From assembly GCA_030144725.1 (NCBI GenBank), contig JASKMD010000025.1, forward strand, positions 3,329,716-3,393,715: a DNA stretch of 64,000 nt. The letters are read 5' to 3'. The first letter of the stretch is position 1, and every line of letters starts with the position of its first letter. The translations under genes and the position numbers were made by a program. Shown here piece by piece: positions 10,715-21,721 of the stretch. This stretch comes from Haematococcus lacustris (taxonomy: Eukaryota; Chlorophyta; Chlorophyceae; Chlamydomonadales; Haematococcaceae). The notes under the pieces are model-generated. The model was not told where the DNA came from. It made no database searches and was given only the letters and a program-made list of their open reading frames with translations.

Positions 10715-12804
10715 CTCAGCGTCATCTCCACCAGCCAGCGGAAGACCCAGGCGGTGGGACCGTCTGGGCGGGTGTTCTGGACGCAAGGCAAGGTGCAAGC
10801 AATGGCCAGTCATGGGCTGCTCAACACAACAAGCTGAAGTGCTGAACGCACTATTGACACCTCCATCCTCTTCCCAAAGCTCATACACCCACTCGCCTGT
10901 AAACCTGACTGCTCACCTGGGCGTAAACCATGCCGATGTTGTTGTTTCTCGTGTCGGGACCGCTCTCAAAACTAGTAAGCAGCTGCAGGCAATGCAAAGG
11001 CGAGTCAGGTTGATGGTCACATCTGGCATACACAGCTGCATGCTCTAACACCTGGCTGGTGGGTATGGCCAGCAGCGCCGCACATTGATGCCAGCCAGGG
11101 GGGGCCGCTTGAGGTACACATATGGATCCCTGAAGATCACGGTGTCGCCGTCCAGCTGCAGGGGCAGCATGTGCAGGTGCAGGGGGTGGCTATGGTGCTG
11201 CAGCAGTGACCCTGGAAGAGAAGGGACACAAGACCAGCAAAGGAGGAAGATAGGGAGGAGGTGCCTGATGCTCCCAGCCACCTGGCCACAACCCAGCAGC
11301 CAAACCTCCCAGCATCACTGCATGGCATACACATGGAATGCACGCAGAGCTGCCTCCCTCAGTGCGCCACTGCCTTGGCTAGTTGCAATGATCACTGATA
11401 CACACTCACAGCAGCAATTCCATCTACACAGCAGATGGCCTGGTGTGACCTGACCCTGGCCCTGACCCTGGCCCCGGCCCTGGCCCTGGCCTCGACCCTG
11501 GCCCTGACCCTGGTGTGGCAGGTAGGAATGATAAGGGTGTCTTCTGAGTGCGACAGGCACAGCCCACACCGCTGCCCTGTGCACCCACCTGCAGCACATT
11601 GTAGCCAAGGCGGATGGCCCGGCCAAAGAACCTCAGGCGCTGGTGCACATGAGGGTCTGCGCAGGCAGCGGCAGACTCCTGACATGGGCTGGGCTGCCTC
11701 CTGCCTACACCAAGCCCTGGGTTAGGAGCGCCAGGTCCTCAATGGCCATGGCTTGGGCCGCACACATCTACCAGGCAGCTGTGCATGCATGGGGCTGAGT
11801 GGCTCACCTTTCCCGTTGAACTCAGTGGAGTCCCACGCACAGCTCAGCAGCGGGTCAAGGGCAAGCATCTGCAGGCGGGCAGGCAGGCAGGCAGGCATTG
11901 CACATGGCGACCGCCATTCGGTGTAAGCAAATGGTTGCAAGCATGAACAGGGTGTTCCAAGACGCCGCGCTAATCAGTCTACACGTGAACAGCTGAGTAG
12001 GTGGCCTGGTCTCAAAGACGCACCTTGTCACAGCCTGCTTGTGTGTTGGAGATGAGCAAGAAGTGGGCAAAGCCCATCTGACGTGCCTCGCTCACCAGCT
12101 GCAGGGCCTGCGCAAGCACTCACATGACCCTGACACTTGCCTGGCTGCCAGCATGTTCACGACCCATGCCATGATGCGCGACTCGCTGTTGCAGAGGCTT
12201 ACCATGTCTGCGTAAGCAGGGAAGAAAGGCTCGTTGGCCACAAATATGGTCGTCATCAGCTCTTTCTGCGAGGGCATTGGTTGCATCACGTGTGTGCAAC
12301 TGCTGCGTGCAGCTGGCAACACAGGCTGGACAAGGCTGCCTGTCATTTCGCATGCTGCCTGATCTCAATCGTGAATAGATTGGTGAGCAATCTTCAGCAA
12401 TGCCTCCATCCATCCAATCCAGTTGGAGTGGTTGGCGCTGCATGCATCTATTCTGCTCTGTGCTGTGGTAGAGCACCTTGTAGGAGACTGCAGCCAGCAT
12501 CTCCCGCAGTGCAGCCCCTGCAAGGCAGAGGCTGCAAGCCTGGATAAGATGGCTCTGTGAGTCCCTAGGTCACTAGGTCTCAACTGCCACCGCTGCAAAT
12601 ACACTCAACAACTGAGGTAGAGGGCCACGTGCCGGCAGCATATGAGACAGGCGTACCTGTGCGTATGTCGCCAACCCATTGCTTCGAGTGTCCCAGCGAG
12701 CAAAAGCCAGAGGCTTCACAGTCCCGGGCGGCACTGGCTAGATGCGACACCGCTAGTGCCAATAGGAACGTCAAGTATTTGGCAGTTGTGGCTTGGCTGG
12801 CCAT
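10715..12804 (-). CDS. Nucleotide-diphospho-sugar transferase (PF03407 / RRA-like glycosyltransferase), N-terminal exons
   Basis: Nine minus-strand exons join in frame: 12804-12657, 12517-12477, 12265-12137, 12107 to about 12018, 11868-11808, 11656-11589, 11155-11084, 10964-10917 and 10776-10715. The start MASQATTAKYLTFLLALAV is a signal peptide or membrane anchor. The core reads VSYKKELMTTIFVANEPFF, MGFAHFLLISNTQAG, RAIRLGYNVLQLDGDTVIF, RDPYVYLKRPPLAGIN, NNNIGMVYAQ and RPDGPTAWVFRWL. DGD in the last-but-two block is the metal-binding DxD motif. This order is that of Golgi nucleotide-sugar transferases related to plant RRA arabinosyltransferases, so a role in cell-wall glycoprotein glycosylation is likely. 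The gene continues at lower coordinates past Fanzor copy 1. One junction (12108-12136) would need a 29-base intron. Confidence 0.8.
11446..11517. repeat. Imperfect CCCTGG/CCCTGA hexamer repeat
   Basis: Short hexanucleotide array in the intron before the DGDTV exon of the sugar transferase. Confidence 0.85.
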
Positions 12805-12904
12805 CCTTATATCCTGGATGGGTTCATACATACATCGCAAAAGATGGCACGACAGCTACACACAGCTACCGCCTGTGACGGTGCGAGCCAGGCGCACCTT
12901 GGTA

Positions 12905-13269
12905 GTTTAACATCCGCGATGCTTTGATGAGACCGTGGTCTGGGGCCGACACGCAGTCACACTGCGATTTTTAAGTTGGTTGCCACTGGAGCCTATTCCC
13001 TTGCAGTAGCCATCTCACGCTGTCTGCAGGTGCTAGTGGGCCAGGTCGGTCGCGGCGGTCGGTCGATGCCCACATGAGTAAACAAACACAATTCGCGCTC
13101 AGCACACTACACAATTCTTATTGAGAAAGATCACGCTGCTGCGTTTTAATGACGAGGGATAGGTTTCTTGTTAGTAGGACCGGCTCTGGTCCTCTTATCA
13201 TCCATGTGTAGCCATTCATGCACTCACGACAACATGATGCATCACTAGTCAGTTCTCGACGTCCTCGCG
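12905..13269. other. Intergenic region between divergent genes
   Basis: Lies between the start of the minus-strand sugar transferase and the start of the plus-strand p31comet-like gene, so it should hold both promoters. I see no clear TATA box. Confidence 0.4.
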
Positions 13270-14313
13270 ATGCGTGTCAAACGTTCCGCGCATTTTCAGG
13301 AGGTAGAGGTTCAGCTGGACCTACCGGTGTGGGAACCCAGCATCCAAAGATGGATTTGCTCTACAGTCACCAAGTTCCTGCTGTTGAATCGAAATCAGCT
13401 GCCGCTGGGATATGAAGAGCTAACAGCTGTGAGTTTGAACTCGCTGCACCTTGCGTGACTGGGCGGTGCATCGCACGACGCCGATAGCCTTGGATGAATA
13501 TAGGCACTAGACCGTTGGACCTACGAGCATTGGGTCGACAGAGAGGCGGGCGGAAATGAGCGGGCCCGTTTGCGCAGACCCCCACCTGCAGTTCGGCGCG
13601 TCTGCAAGGCACGCATCGGTATTAGGCTCTGCACTCTCACTGTGCAGTCATTCTGTAACCGTTGCTCTCCTCACGGGGTACAAGTCTGAGAGACACAGAA
13701 CCCAGCTCGTGTATGTGCCCTTTACTTGTACAGGCTATGCTGGAAGTGGAGCGGGTTTTGGCTTGCCTCGAGCCTGCTACTGAGCAAGCTACAGCATCCA
13801 CCCACCAAGGAAGCACCCCGCCCAGCCCTGCAGCCTGTTTCGCTCTCGCCCTTGGTACCACTCCTGCTCGTCCGAAAGAGCTACACCTGCTTACGTTTCA
13901 GATGTCTCCATCTCCCTACACAACTGGCGATGGCAAGGTTCCAGTACGCAGCCAGCAAGATGCTAGTGCTGGACCTGCTGTATTTCAGACGGCAGGTCAT
14001 CAGCAAGGCAGGTTTCCAGCAGCTAGCAACCAAGAGCATGTTTGCTCCAAGCTTGACACAGTAGAGCATGGCAGCATCCGTAGTCATCACAAGCCTCATA
14101 GTTGTACAATAGAGCCACCGCCAGACTGCTTGCCTTCCCCCAACCCTGACCAGCCAAGCCAGCCTAGCCGAAAGCCGCTACAGCAGCCACATGTCAGCCA
14201 GCGCCAGCTGCAGGCAGCTGAGAAGAAGCTGGTACGTGCACTACTGGTCGGCTACAGCAGCAGCCCAGTATGGGAGGAGCAACTACCCGGTGGGTACATC
14301 TGAGTCCCGTGTG

Positions 14314-14373
<60 letters not shown>

Positions 14374-14377
14374 CCCG

Positions 14378-14412
<35 letters not shown>

Positions 14413-16034
14413 AGCCATCAGCACCCAGCTAGCAACCTGCAGTGTTCAATGCTGAGAATGCATGCCTGGCTTTGACTGTTGCACTTTATTCCATGACTAC
14501 ATCTGCCGCGTGCATCACATGATGCAGCCAGGTTCCAATCTGTGTCATGGCACATGCAGGTGCCACCAAGCTGCACCTACTGACCCAGCCCCTTCTGCCA
14601 CCTGACAGCTTACCTACCAGCGTTTCCATACCTGAGTCATCAGCAGCCCTGCCCCAGTTGCCTGGGGCTTCCAAACCTCAAGCTGCAGCTGTTGGAAACC
14701 CTGCGATGGAGCAAGGCCTAGCTCAAGAGAATCACAGCACAGCGGCAGGAGCACGGGTGTCAGCTGTAGCAACAGCTGGAACAGCAGCAGCAGCAGCGGG
14801 AACAGCAGCAGCAGCAGCGGGAGCAGCAGGTCGAACGGCAGCAGGAGCTGGTTGTGCACCTGTGTGGCATATGCTGCTACGGCCAGGCGCCCGGGCAACA
14901 CCTCCCGCCCGGTTCTTGCCCCGAGCCCATCTAGCTGCTGTGCTGCCTCAGCTGCAGACACCGCCCCAACTGGTGGCAGCATGCCCAGACAGCCAGCAGA
15001 CAGCAGCCTGGCATGCACAGAACAGCAATCCTAGCGCTTTTTCTGTAGGCATACCACCACAGCAGCTATGGTTTCAAGGGGTGTCTCAAAACGAGCCAGG
15101 CAGAGGACGCCTTATTCCTTGTCAGATGCACATCCACGTCAGGGGCATGGTGAAGCAGCAACCCAGTACACGGGCAGGCCACTGCTGCTTGGCAGTGGAC
15201 CGGGGGGATGCGTGTTGGGCTGCCTATGATGACGAGGAGCAGGATGACGCGGATGCCAGCCATGCTGCGCATGGGGTTGCCCATGGCAATGCCTCCTCAG
15301 CCAGTGACCTCAGTCTCCAGCAATTGCTCGGAGAGGCAATAGAGGCACAGTGTGGAGAGGGGAATGGTAGCCATGGTACAGACACGGACATGGGAGAGTG
15401 GGATGATGAGGGAGAGAGAGAGGAGGGAGGGCGGCCTACTGGTTGGGGTGGCGCTGAGGATGACTGGTCGCAGCTGGGCCAGGGGCTGTGTACTGGACAG
15501 CAGATTGATGATGAGCTGCCCAGGGATGTGTGTGACACGGACGGGAAGCAGAGGTCACGTCACAGTGGGCAGCGCGACGCAAGGTGGCGCAAGTCAGACG
15601 ACCTTTCGGACCAGCAGCGCGAGTGCGGCTCAGCGGCCAGATGCAACGCCGCGGCTCAGCAGTTGAGCTTGGTGGCCATGGCGGCGATGAGCCTGGCGGA
15701 CGACAGCAGCCGTCGTGCAGGGGCACACATGGACAGGGCGGAGTATTCAGGGGCAGCGGAGCCCTCGACGGAGCCTCCTTGCGAGCGCCGCCGCAAGAAG
15801 GGCAGCTCTGGCCGGACCAGCGTGACGGTGGTACGGGCGGCCTTGCCCGCGGTCATCCCTGCTGACTTGCCGCACACGGCGTCTGGCGGCCGGTCGCGTG
15901 TCGCCCCTCGCTGCAAGGCGGCGGCTGTGAGTGCAGTGGCCCAGCCGGTGCAGCATTTGGTGCCTTCGGGCGTCTGGTGGCAATGCACTGCTAGCATTCG
16001 CGGCATGCATCGCAAGGAGGAAGGAAACGGCTAG
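13270..16034 (+). CDS. Putative p31comet (MAD2L1-binding protein) homologue
   Basis: Exon 1 is 13270-13428 (ATG at 13270, donor GTGAGT). It contains LPVWEPSIQRWICSTVTKFL and NRNQLPLGYEEL, resembling the p31comet segment ..QRQQLPLPFEQL. Exon 2 is 13734 to about 14288 and begins AMLEVERVLACLEP, followed by LGTTPARPKELHLL; both fit the p31comet order (ALAELESVLSHLE.. LSPKEFYEL). It ends with AAEKKLVRALLVGYSSSPVW before a GTGGGT donor. Exon 3 starts near 14559 and holds PPQQLWFQGV, comparable to the family's C-terminal WFQ motif, then a long Ala-, Gly- and acid-rich tail to the stop at 16034. p31comet binds MAD2 with the ATPase TRIP13 and shuts down the spindle checkpoint. Resemblance is short and patchy, so a diverged or unrelated protein is possible. 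The tail beyond 15430 is duplicated at 31.04-31.48 kb. Confidence 0.45.
14312..14412. repeat. (TGCC)n tetranucleotide repeat
   Basis: About 25 units with one CCCGCC variant, in the second intron of the p31comet-like gene. Confidence 0.95.
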
Positions 16035-16112
16035 CGCGGCGTGTCTAAGCTGCACATGCATTCTTGAGCGGCAGTACATGTTCCGTGTATAGCAGAGTGC
16101 ATGGCTGTGCGA

Positions 16113-16894
16113 TGATGTGGCTTACACCGCTTAAGCCGTCAGCCGTTAGGCTGCTAGGCCGCCCTCCCCCTCTAGGGGTTCGGGACTTTCTGTAACGCAT
16201 TTCATAGCAAGGTGCACAAACAAAGGTGCACATGGGCTCAACATGAAGTCATGCAAGTTCTCATTATTGTTCTGTAAAGTCATGGCAAACTCCGGCTGCT
16301 CCCTGATGGAACTCGTGGCAGTGCACTCAAAGATGAAATGCATGGCGTCATCCACTACCCCCTCTGTGCATCTGGTGCATGTGCGATCAATGAAAGTTAC
16401 CCCCTCAAACCGAGCCTTCTCCACCCCCAGACCGCTGTTGCCTAACCTGAACCTAGTCAAGCTCGTGCGAACTTCTGTAGAGAGCTGTCTGTTCAGTAGG
16501 TGTGGTGCCATGTGATTGATGCCAATGCCGTCCCCATGCTTGAACCATGCAGCATACGAGCATCTCTCCCGATGCACCGTCTCAGGCAGTCTAGGGTCTC
16601 CCTCAAACCCAACCCAACGCCTCCCCCACCTCTCGAGCCACTTGACTTCCATAGCCTTGGTGCCTAGGACCATGTCCGGGCTCAGGGTAAACTCATCCCC
16701 CATCAGCTCTCTGGCGGCCAGCTGGAACTGAGCACTCCAGCTGGCCTGGCAACTCCTCCCTAATTCCACATCTGCCTTAATGACCCTCATTAACAGGTCA
16801 CTGTGGGATAGTTTGGCAGTGTTCCAGAACTTGCATGCAGCCCTAAACCAGTAAAGCTGGAGGGGCAGCTGCCCCAACTCATGCAGCACCACCA
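16113..16894 (-). mobile_element. 5'-truncated LINE insertion with 14-bp target-site duplication
   Basis: The insertion is flanked by GCATGGCTGTGCGA at 16099-16112 and 16895-16908. The duplicated locus near 28580-28600 has this site once and uninterrupted, so it is a true empty site. The minus-strand reading frame (16898-16146) holds TRFRLGNSGLGVEKARF and then C-x2-C...H-x4-C (CTRCTEGVVDDAMHFIFEC), the zinc-binding end of LINE reverse transcriptase proteins. The 3' end reads GGTGTAAGCCACATCA. It belongs to a different LINE family from the one at 22.9-27.7 kb. Confidence 0.85.
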
Positions 16895-17096
16895 GCATGG
16901 CTGTGCGAGTGAAGTATACGCGACTGCGTCACTACGCTGCCTAGCTGGTCATACATTTCATAGGCCTGTTGCTTCCGGTTTAGTGACTGTCCCAACCACG
17001 ATAGGTTGCCACGACAGTATCGCTGTTATTGCATCGACCTGTGGTATGTTTACCATTTGCTGACTTCTTGCAACCATTACAGTTATCCTGCGGCGC

Positions 17097-17102
17097 GCCC
17101 TT

Positions 17103-17144
<42 letters not shown>

Positions 17145-17169
17145 ATTGGTTCGATCCCGATTGAGGGCA
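17097..17169 (+). tRNA. trnF-GAA: tRNA-Phe (GAA)
   Basis: A 73-base cloverleaf. The acceptor stem pairs GCCCTTA with TGAGGGC (one G-T pair), the D arm has AGCTCAGTTGGGAGAGC, the anticodon arm is TCAGA-CTGAAGA-TCTGA with anticodon GAA, and the T arm has GGTTCGATCC. No intron. An identical gene lies inverted at 28318-28390. Confidence 0.95.
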
Positions 17170-18229
17170 ACGTACTTATTGCAGTTGTTGCTGGCTTACC
17201 GTGCTCGCCGTAACTCCAGGTCTTGGGCTGCACACGCTCATGCCAGAGCCTTTGCCAGCATATCCCCAATGGCGGCAGGCTCGGACAGGTGTGTGTGCGC
17301 GACTGCAGGGCTTGGCCGTCATCATGGGTACAAATGAACGGGTACAAATGACCTCCTTTGAAGAGTTGAGCCAGGGTAGCTTCCACAGGGAGGCGAGCCG
17401 TGAGGCAAGCCAAGCCTCCCCATGAGCTTGGGTGGCGGGGGGTGAGGAGGGGAGGGGTAGATGGGGGGCGGAGGTAAGTGGAGGGGGAGGGGACCACATC
17501 CCAGCCAGGGCGTCCTTGACAATACGAGCGTTGGCTTCCGCCCGCAACATGGTGACCGGCTCCATAAGGACCCGGGTGAGGCACTTGACCGTGGCACCCT
17601 CAAGGATGGGGATGGGGGAGGGGGCTGGCGCCCTGCCCGTGGGGGGTCCCTTAGGCAGCCAACCTAGCCGGTCCATCACCATGGCTACTGCCACCCTTTG
17701 CAGAGCTTGGGGGTCCGCCGGGGCTGGCAAGGGAGCTTGCCGTGCCACCTCTTGCTGCCAACCGGTGGGCAAGCGGGCCCACATGGCGAAGAGGCCTGTA
17801 GCGCAGCGGGCTGGATTGGCTCTAACGGCCACTGCTATGCTCCTAGCAACCTGTTCCTCCCCCCACACCGCCCGCTGCCACTCCCTGGACCCCACCCTGC
17901 CCCCCCGACCCGCTGGCTGAGTGACCCGGCAGAGGTGGAGGAGACTGCTGAGGTTGGTGAGGGAGGGGATGGCTGCCAGCTCTTGAAAGCCTGTGGTAGC
18001 CCACTCTGCCACCCACTGCAGAGCTTGAGCCCCCGCCTGCTGTGGGAAGGGGGCAGGGGGCTGCTGAGCGTCCTCCATGGCCAGCAACGGGTTGCCCCAC
18101 ACTGGGATATGGCTGCATGCTGGCCCGACTGGCAGCGGCAGCTCCGGCGCGAGGTCAGCTGGGCAGCCCAACCCACGGAGGGCGTCAGCACATCTCTCCT
18201 CTACATCTAGGGGCTATGGTATCTAGAAG
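17170..18229 (-). mobile_element. LINE-derived 3' fragment (arm 1 copy)
   Basis: The minus-strand frame from about 18171 matches the region after the reverse transcriptase of the LINE at 22.9-27.7 kb (for example WGNPLLAMEDAQQPPAPFPQ). Toward the 3' side the sequence jumps from SSKEV directly to the element's last coding segment (FICTHDDGQ), so the zinc-knuckle part is deleted. It abuts the tRNA-Phe on one side and at 18229 breaks into an unrelated LINE segment. The same fragment lies in inverted orientation at 21722-22785. Confidence 0.85.
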
Positions 18230-19735
18230 TCATCAGCAAACTGCATGCACACGCGGCGCTGGCCAGCCACTACAACGCCCAGGCTAGGTTGCGCATGCAG
18301 CCAACACGACAAGGCCCAAGCCACAAAGAGGTAGAGGGAAGGGGACAGAGGGCAGCCCTGACGCACTCCAGCCTCCCATTGGGCCCACGGGGACTTGCAC
18401 CCATTGACTACCACGCAAGCGCGACAATCTGACAGCAAAACCTTCACCCACGGCAGAAAGGCACCTGCTCCTACAGCCTCAATCACAGCATACAAGAAGG
18501 GGCGACTGATGGTGTCATACGCTTTGGCAAAGTCAATGAAGGCCACTGCTGCTGAACTAGGCAACCCTGGCATGCCCTGCTGTGCACGCAAAGCCGCTGG
18601 GAGCAACTGAAGGAAGTGGATGTTGTCCCCTATTAGCCTACTAGGCAGAAAAGCTGACTGTTCTGGGCCTATGCTGTCACCAAGCACACCCACCAAGCGG
18701 GCATTCAACACCCGAGCCAAGACACGATAGTCAGTGTTCAACAAGGTGATGGGCCGGTAGTTGGCTGGTGAGGTGGCGTTGCCTGATTTGCTAATGGGGC
18801 ACACCGCCCCCCACGTGAACATATGCGGCATGGTGTGCGTGTTGCCTATGGCTGTGAAAAGGAGGGCAAGCAGGGGCTGCAAGCAACCCCTCCCTACCCG
18901 CCACACATTGACTGGCAAACCATCAGGACCTGGGGCAGAACCTGGTGCCATGTGCTAGCAAGCCACCCTCACCCCCTCACATGACACTTGAGGTGCACCA
19001 GCCTGACTGGCCACATCATGGTCCACTGGGTTGGCATGCGCCCGAACAGCAGCCAAGACGTGTTGCACAGCCTCGCTGTCGCACACGGGGTCAGCCGAGA
19101 TGCGTGCATAGTGGGCTACCAGGACTGAGGCAATGGAGGAGGGGGTGGTGGCTAACCCCCCCCCGTGTGTGCGGACAGCGGTCAGGGAAGAGTTAGCATG
19201 AGCAAGCACCCCCTTGAAATGGCAAGCTGCCCGCTCCCCCTCATGCAACCACTGCCACCTAGCTCTTAAGTCAGCAGGCGAGGAGTGGGCTGCAAGGGCT
19301 TTCACATACTGAGCTTTAGGTTCCACCACTCGCTGCTAACTGTGCGCCGTGCTACCTGCTGTGAGCTCTAAGGCCTGGATAGCAGCAACCAACTCTCTGT
19401 CAGCTACCTGTTCCTCCTCAGCCCCTGGAGCCTCCTGCAGAATCCTAGCCTTGGTGTTCAACACCCTGATCATACCGCCAAGGGCAACCTTGAAGCTAGG
19501 CCACCACTCAATGATGTCATTACCCCTAGGGGCAAGAGCAAGTTGAGAGGCTGCCCACCCTTGCAACTCTTGAAGGAGCACGTCGTGCTTGTCAAAATGG
19601 ATGCGGTGGCGAGGAAAAGGGTTGCCCTTGTGAGTCTTGGCTACTCCTGGCCTGATATGCATGATTACAGGTCTGTGGTCTGACACGGTGCGACAATCCA
19701 CATGGCATTGCTCTACAAACTGTAGCAGGGCAGTC
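18230..19735 (-). mobile_element. LINE fragment: end of endonuclease and first half of reverse transcriptase
   Basis: Read on the minus strand from 19735: LLQFVEQCHVDCRTVSDHRP (last endonuclease motif SDHRP), then a stop near 19336, then the linker, then the reverse transcriptase motifs YRPITLLNTDYRVLARVLNA, FIDFAKAYDTISR, GVRQGCPLSPSLY and QFADD. The sequence breaks right after the FADD catalytic motif at the junction with the inverted arm. The internal stop and the break make it non-functional. It is nearly identical to the LINE at 22.9-27.7 kb. Confidence 0.9.
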
Positions 19736-21464
19736 GCCCCGCCCCGCCCCACCCCGCCCCGCCCCGCCCCGCCCCGCCCCGCCCCGCCCCGCCCCGCCCC
19801 GCCCCGCCCCGCCCCGCCCCGCCCCGCCCCGCCCCGCCCCGCCCCGCCCCGCCCCGCCCCGCCCCGCCCCGCCCCGCCCCGCCCCGCCCCGCCCCGCCCC
19901 GCCCCGCCCCGCCCCGCCCCGCCCCGCCCCGCCCCGCCCCGCCCCGCCCCGCCCCGCCCCGCCCCGCCCCGCCCCGCCCCGCCCCGCCCCGCCCCGCCCC
20001 GCCCCGCCCCGCCCCGCCCCGCCCCGCCCCGCCCCGCCCCGCCCCGCCCCGCCCCGCCCCGCCCCGCCCCGCCCCGCCCCGCCCCGCCCCGCCCCGCCCC
20101 GCCCCGCCCCGCCCCGCCCCGCCCCGCCCCGCCCCGCCCCGCCCCGCCCCGCCCCGCCCCGCCCCGCCCCGCCCCGCCCCGCCCCGCCCCGCCCCGCCCC
20201 GCCCCGCCCCGCCCCGCCCCGCCCCGCCCCGCCCCGCCCCGCCCCGCCCCGCCCCGCCCCGCCCCGCCCCGCCCCGCCCCGCCCGCCCCGCCCCGCCCCG
20301 CCCCGCCCCGCCCCGCCCCGCCCCGCCCCGCCCCGCCCCGCCCCGCCCCGCCCCGCCCCGCCCCGCCCCGCCCCGCCCGCCCGCCCCGCCCCGCCCCGCC
20401 CCGCCCCGCCCCGCCCCGCCCCGCCCCGCCCCGCCCCGCCCCGCCCGCCCCGCCCCGCCCCGCCCCGCCCCGCCCCGCCCCGCCCCGCCCCGCCCCGCCC
20501 CGCCCCGCCCCGCCCCGCCCCGCCCCGCCCCGCCCCGCCCCGCCCCGCCCCGCCCCGCCCCGCCCCGCCCCGCCCCGCCCCGCCCCGCCCCGCCCCGCCC
20601 CGCCCCGCCCCGCCCCGCCCCGCCCCGCCCCGCCCCGCCCCGCCCCGCCCCGCCCCGCCCCGCCCCGCCCCGCCCCGCCCCGCCCCGCCCCGCCCCGCCC
20701 CGCCCCGCCCCGCCCCGCCCCGCCCCGCCCCGCCCCGCCCCGCCCCGCCCCGCCCCGCCCCGCCCCGCCCCGCCCGCCCCGCCCCGCCCCGCCCCGCCCC
20801 GCCCCGCCCCGCCCCGCCCCGCCCCGCCCCGCCCCGCCCCGCCCCGCCCCGCCCCGCCCCGCCCCGCCCCGCCCCGCCCCGCCCCGCCCCGCCCCGCCCC
20901 GCCCCGCCCCGCCCCGCCCCGCCCCGCCCCGCCCCGCCCCGCCCCGCCCCGCCCCGCCCCGCCCCGCCCCGCCCCGCCCCGCCCCGCCCCGCCCGCCCGC
21001 CCCGCCCCGCCCCGCCCCGCCCCGCCCCGCCCCGCCCCGCCCCGCCCCGCCCCGCCCCGCCCCGCCCCGCCCCGCCCCGCCCCGCCCCGCCCCGCCCCGC
21101 CCCGCCCCGCCCCGCCCCGCCCCGCCCCGCCCCGCCCCGCCCCGCCCCGCCCCGCCCCGCCCCGCCCCGCCCCGCCCCGCCCCGCCCCGCCCCGCCCCGC
21201 CCCGCCCCGCCCCGCCCCGCCCCGCCCCGCCCCGCCCCGCCCCGCCCCGCCCCGCCCCGCCCCGCCCCGCCCCGCCCCGCCCCGCCCCGCCCCGCCCCGC
21301 CCCGCCCCGCCCCCGCCCCGCCCCGCCCCGCCCCGCCCCGCCCCGCCCCGCCCCGCCCCGCCCCGCCCCGCCCCGCCCCGCCCCGCCCCGCCCCGCCCCG
21401 CCCCGCCCCGCCCCGCCCCGCCCCGCCCCGCCCCGCCCCGCCCCGCCCCGCCCCGCCCCGCCCC
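19736..21464. repeat. 1.7-kb (CCCCG)n array
   Basis: Almost pure CCCCG pentamers with only a handful of units of altered length (near 20281, 20376-20384, 20443, 20771, 20991 and 21309). The minus strand is (GGGGC)n and should form G-quadruplexes. Both strands are open in translation (PRPAP and GRGGA repeats), but these frames are a by-product of the repeat. It replaces the 5' part of the LINE fragment at 18230-19735. Confidence 0.97.
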
Positions 21465-21590
21465 TAGGCAAGGAGTACCCTGGCCTGGGCTTCAAGAAGT
21501 TGCGTGACCGAGCACCCAGGGCTCATGCTCAACAGCCTGTAGCACCATGGTGTGTACACCAGGCACAGTCCAAGCTGTTCCTTACATGAA
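21465..21590 (+). pseudogene. C-terminal fragment of a second Fanzor subfamily
   Basis: Directly after the array the plus strand reads GKEYPGLGFKKLRDRAPRAH and ends QSKLFLT and stop at 21589. It aligns with the last residues of Fanzor copies 1 and 5 (GKEYPGLGYKRLRDKPPKAQ) but has many substitutions and a different tail, so it comes from a diverged member. Nothing upstream of GKEYPG remains. Confidence 0.7.
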
Positions 21591-21614
21591 AGCATGAGTG
21601 TCATGCGAAACATC

Positions 21615-21715
21615 TAGTGCCCCACTTTGGAAACGAGGTGGGACCAGTGACACGTGGTGGGACCAGTGACACTTTGGAAACGAGGTGGGACCAGGGACAG
21701 GAGCTGGCCCGGACA
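21615..21715. repeat. Short direct repeats (GGAAACGAGGTGGGACCAG units)
   Basis: Two to three imperfect copies of a roughly 24-bp unit between the Fanzor fragment and the inverted LINE arm. Confidence 0.7.
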
Positions 21716-21721
21716 CCAAAT

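Larger units (their letters stand above)
15430..17740. repeat. Inverted duplication, arm 1
   Basis: Apart from a LINE insertion (16113-16894), this segment is the near-identical reverse complement of 27749-31480, which is itself split by a TIR element. The arm carries the 3' end of the p31comet-like gene, a tRNA-Phe and a LINE 3' piece. A third partial copy of the tRNA and LINE portion lies at 21722-22858. Confidence 0.85.

Noticed and set aside
14194..14475. Cys-Leu-Pro-Ala and Gln-Ala-Gly-Arg repeat frames
   Set aside because: Products of the (TGCC)n intron repeat.
19336..21589. Very long open frames on both strands (PRPAP and GRGGA repeats)
   Set aside because: They are translations of the (CCCCG)n array. 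A 5-base repeat without stop triplets is open in all frames. Only the short flanking parts are real (LINE on minus, Fanzor tail on plus).
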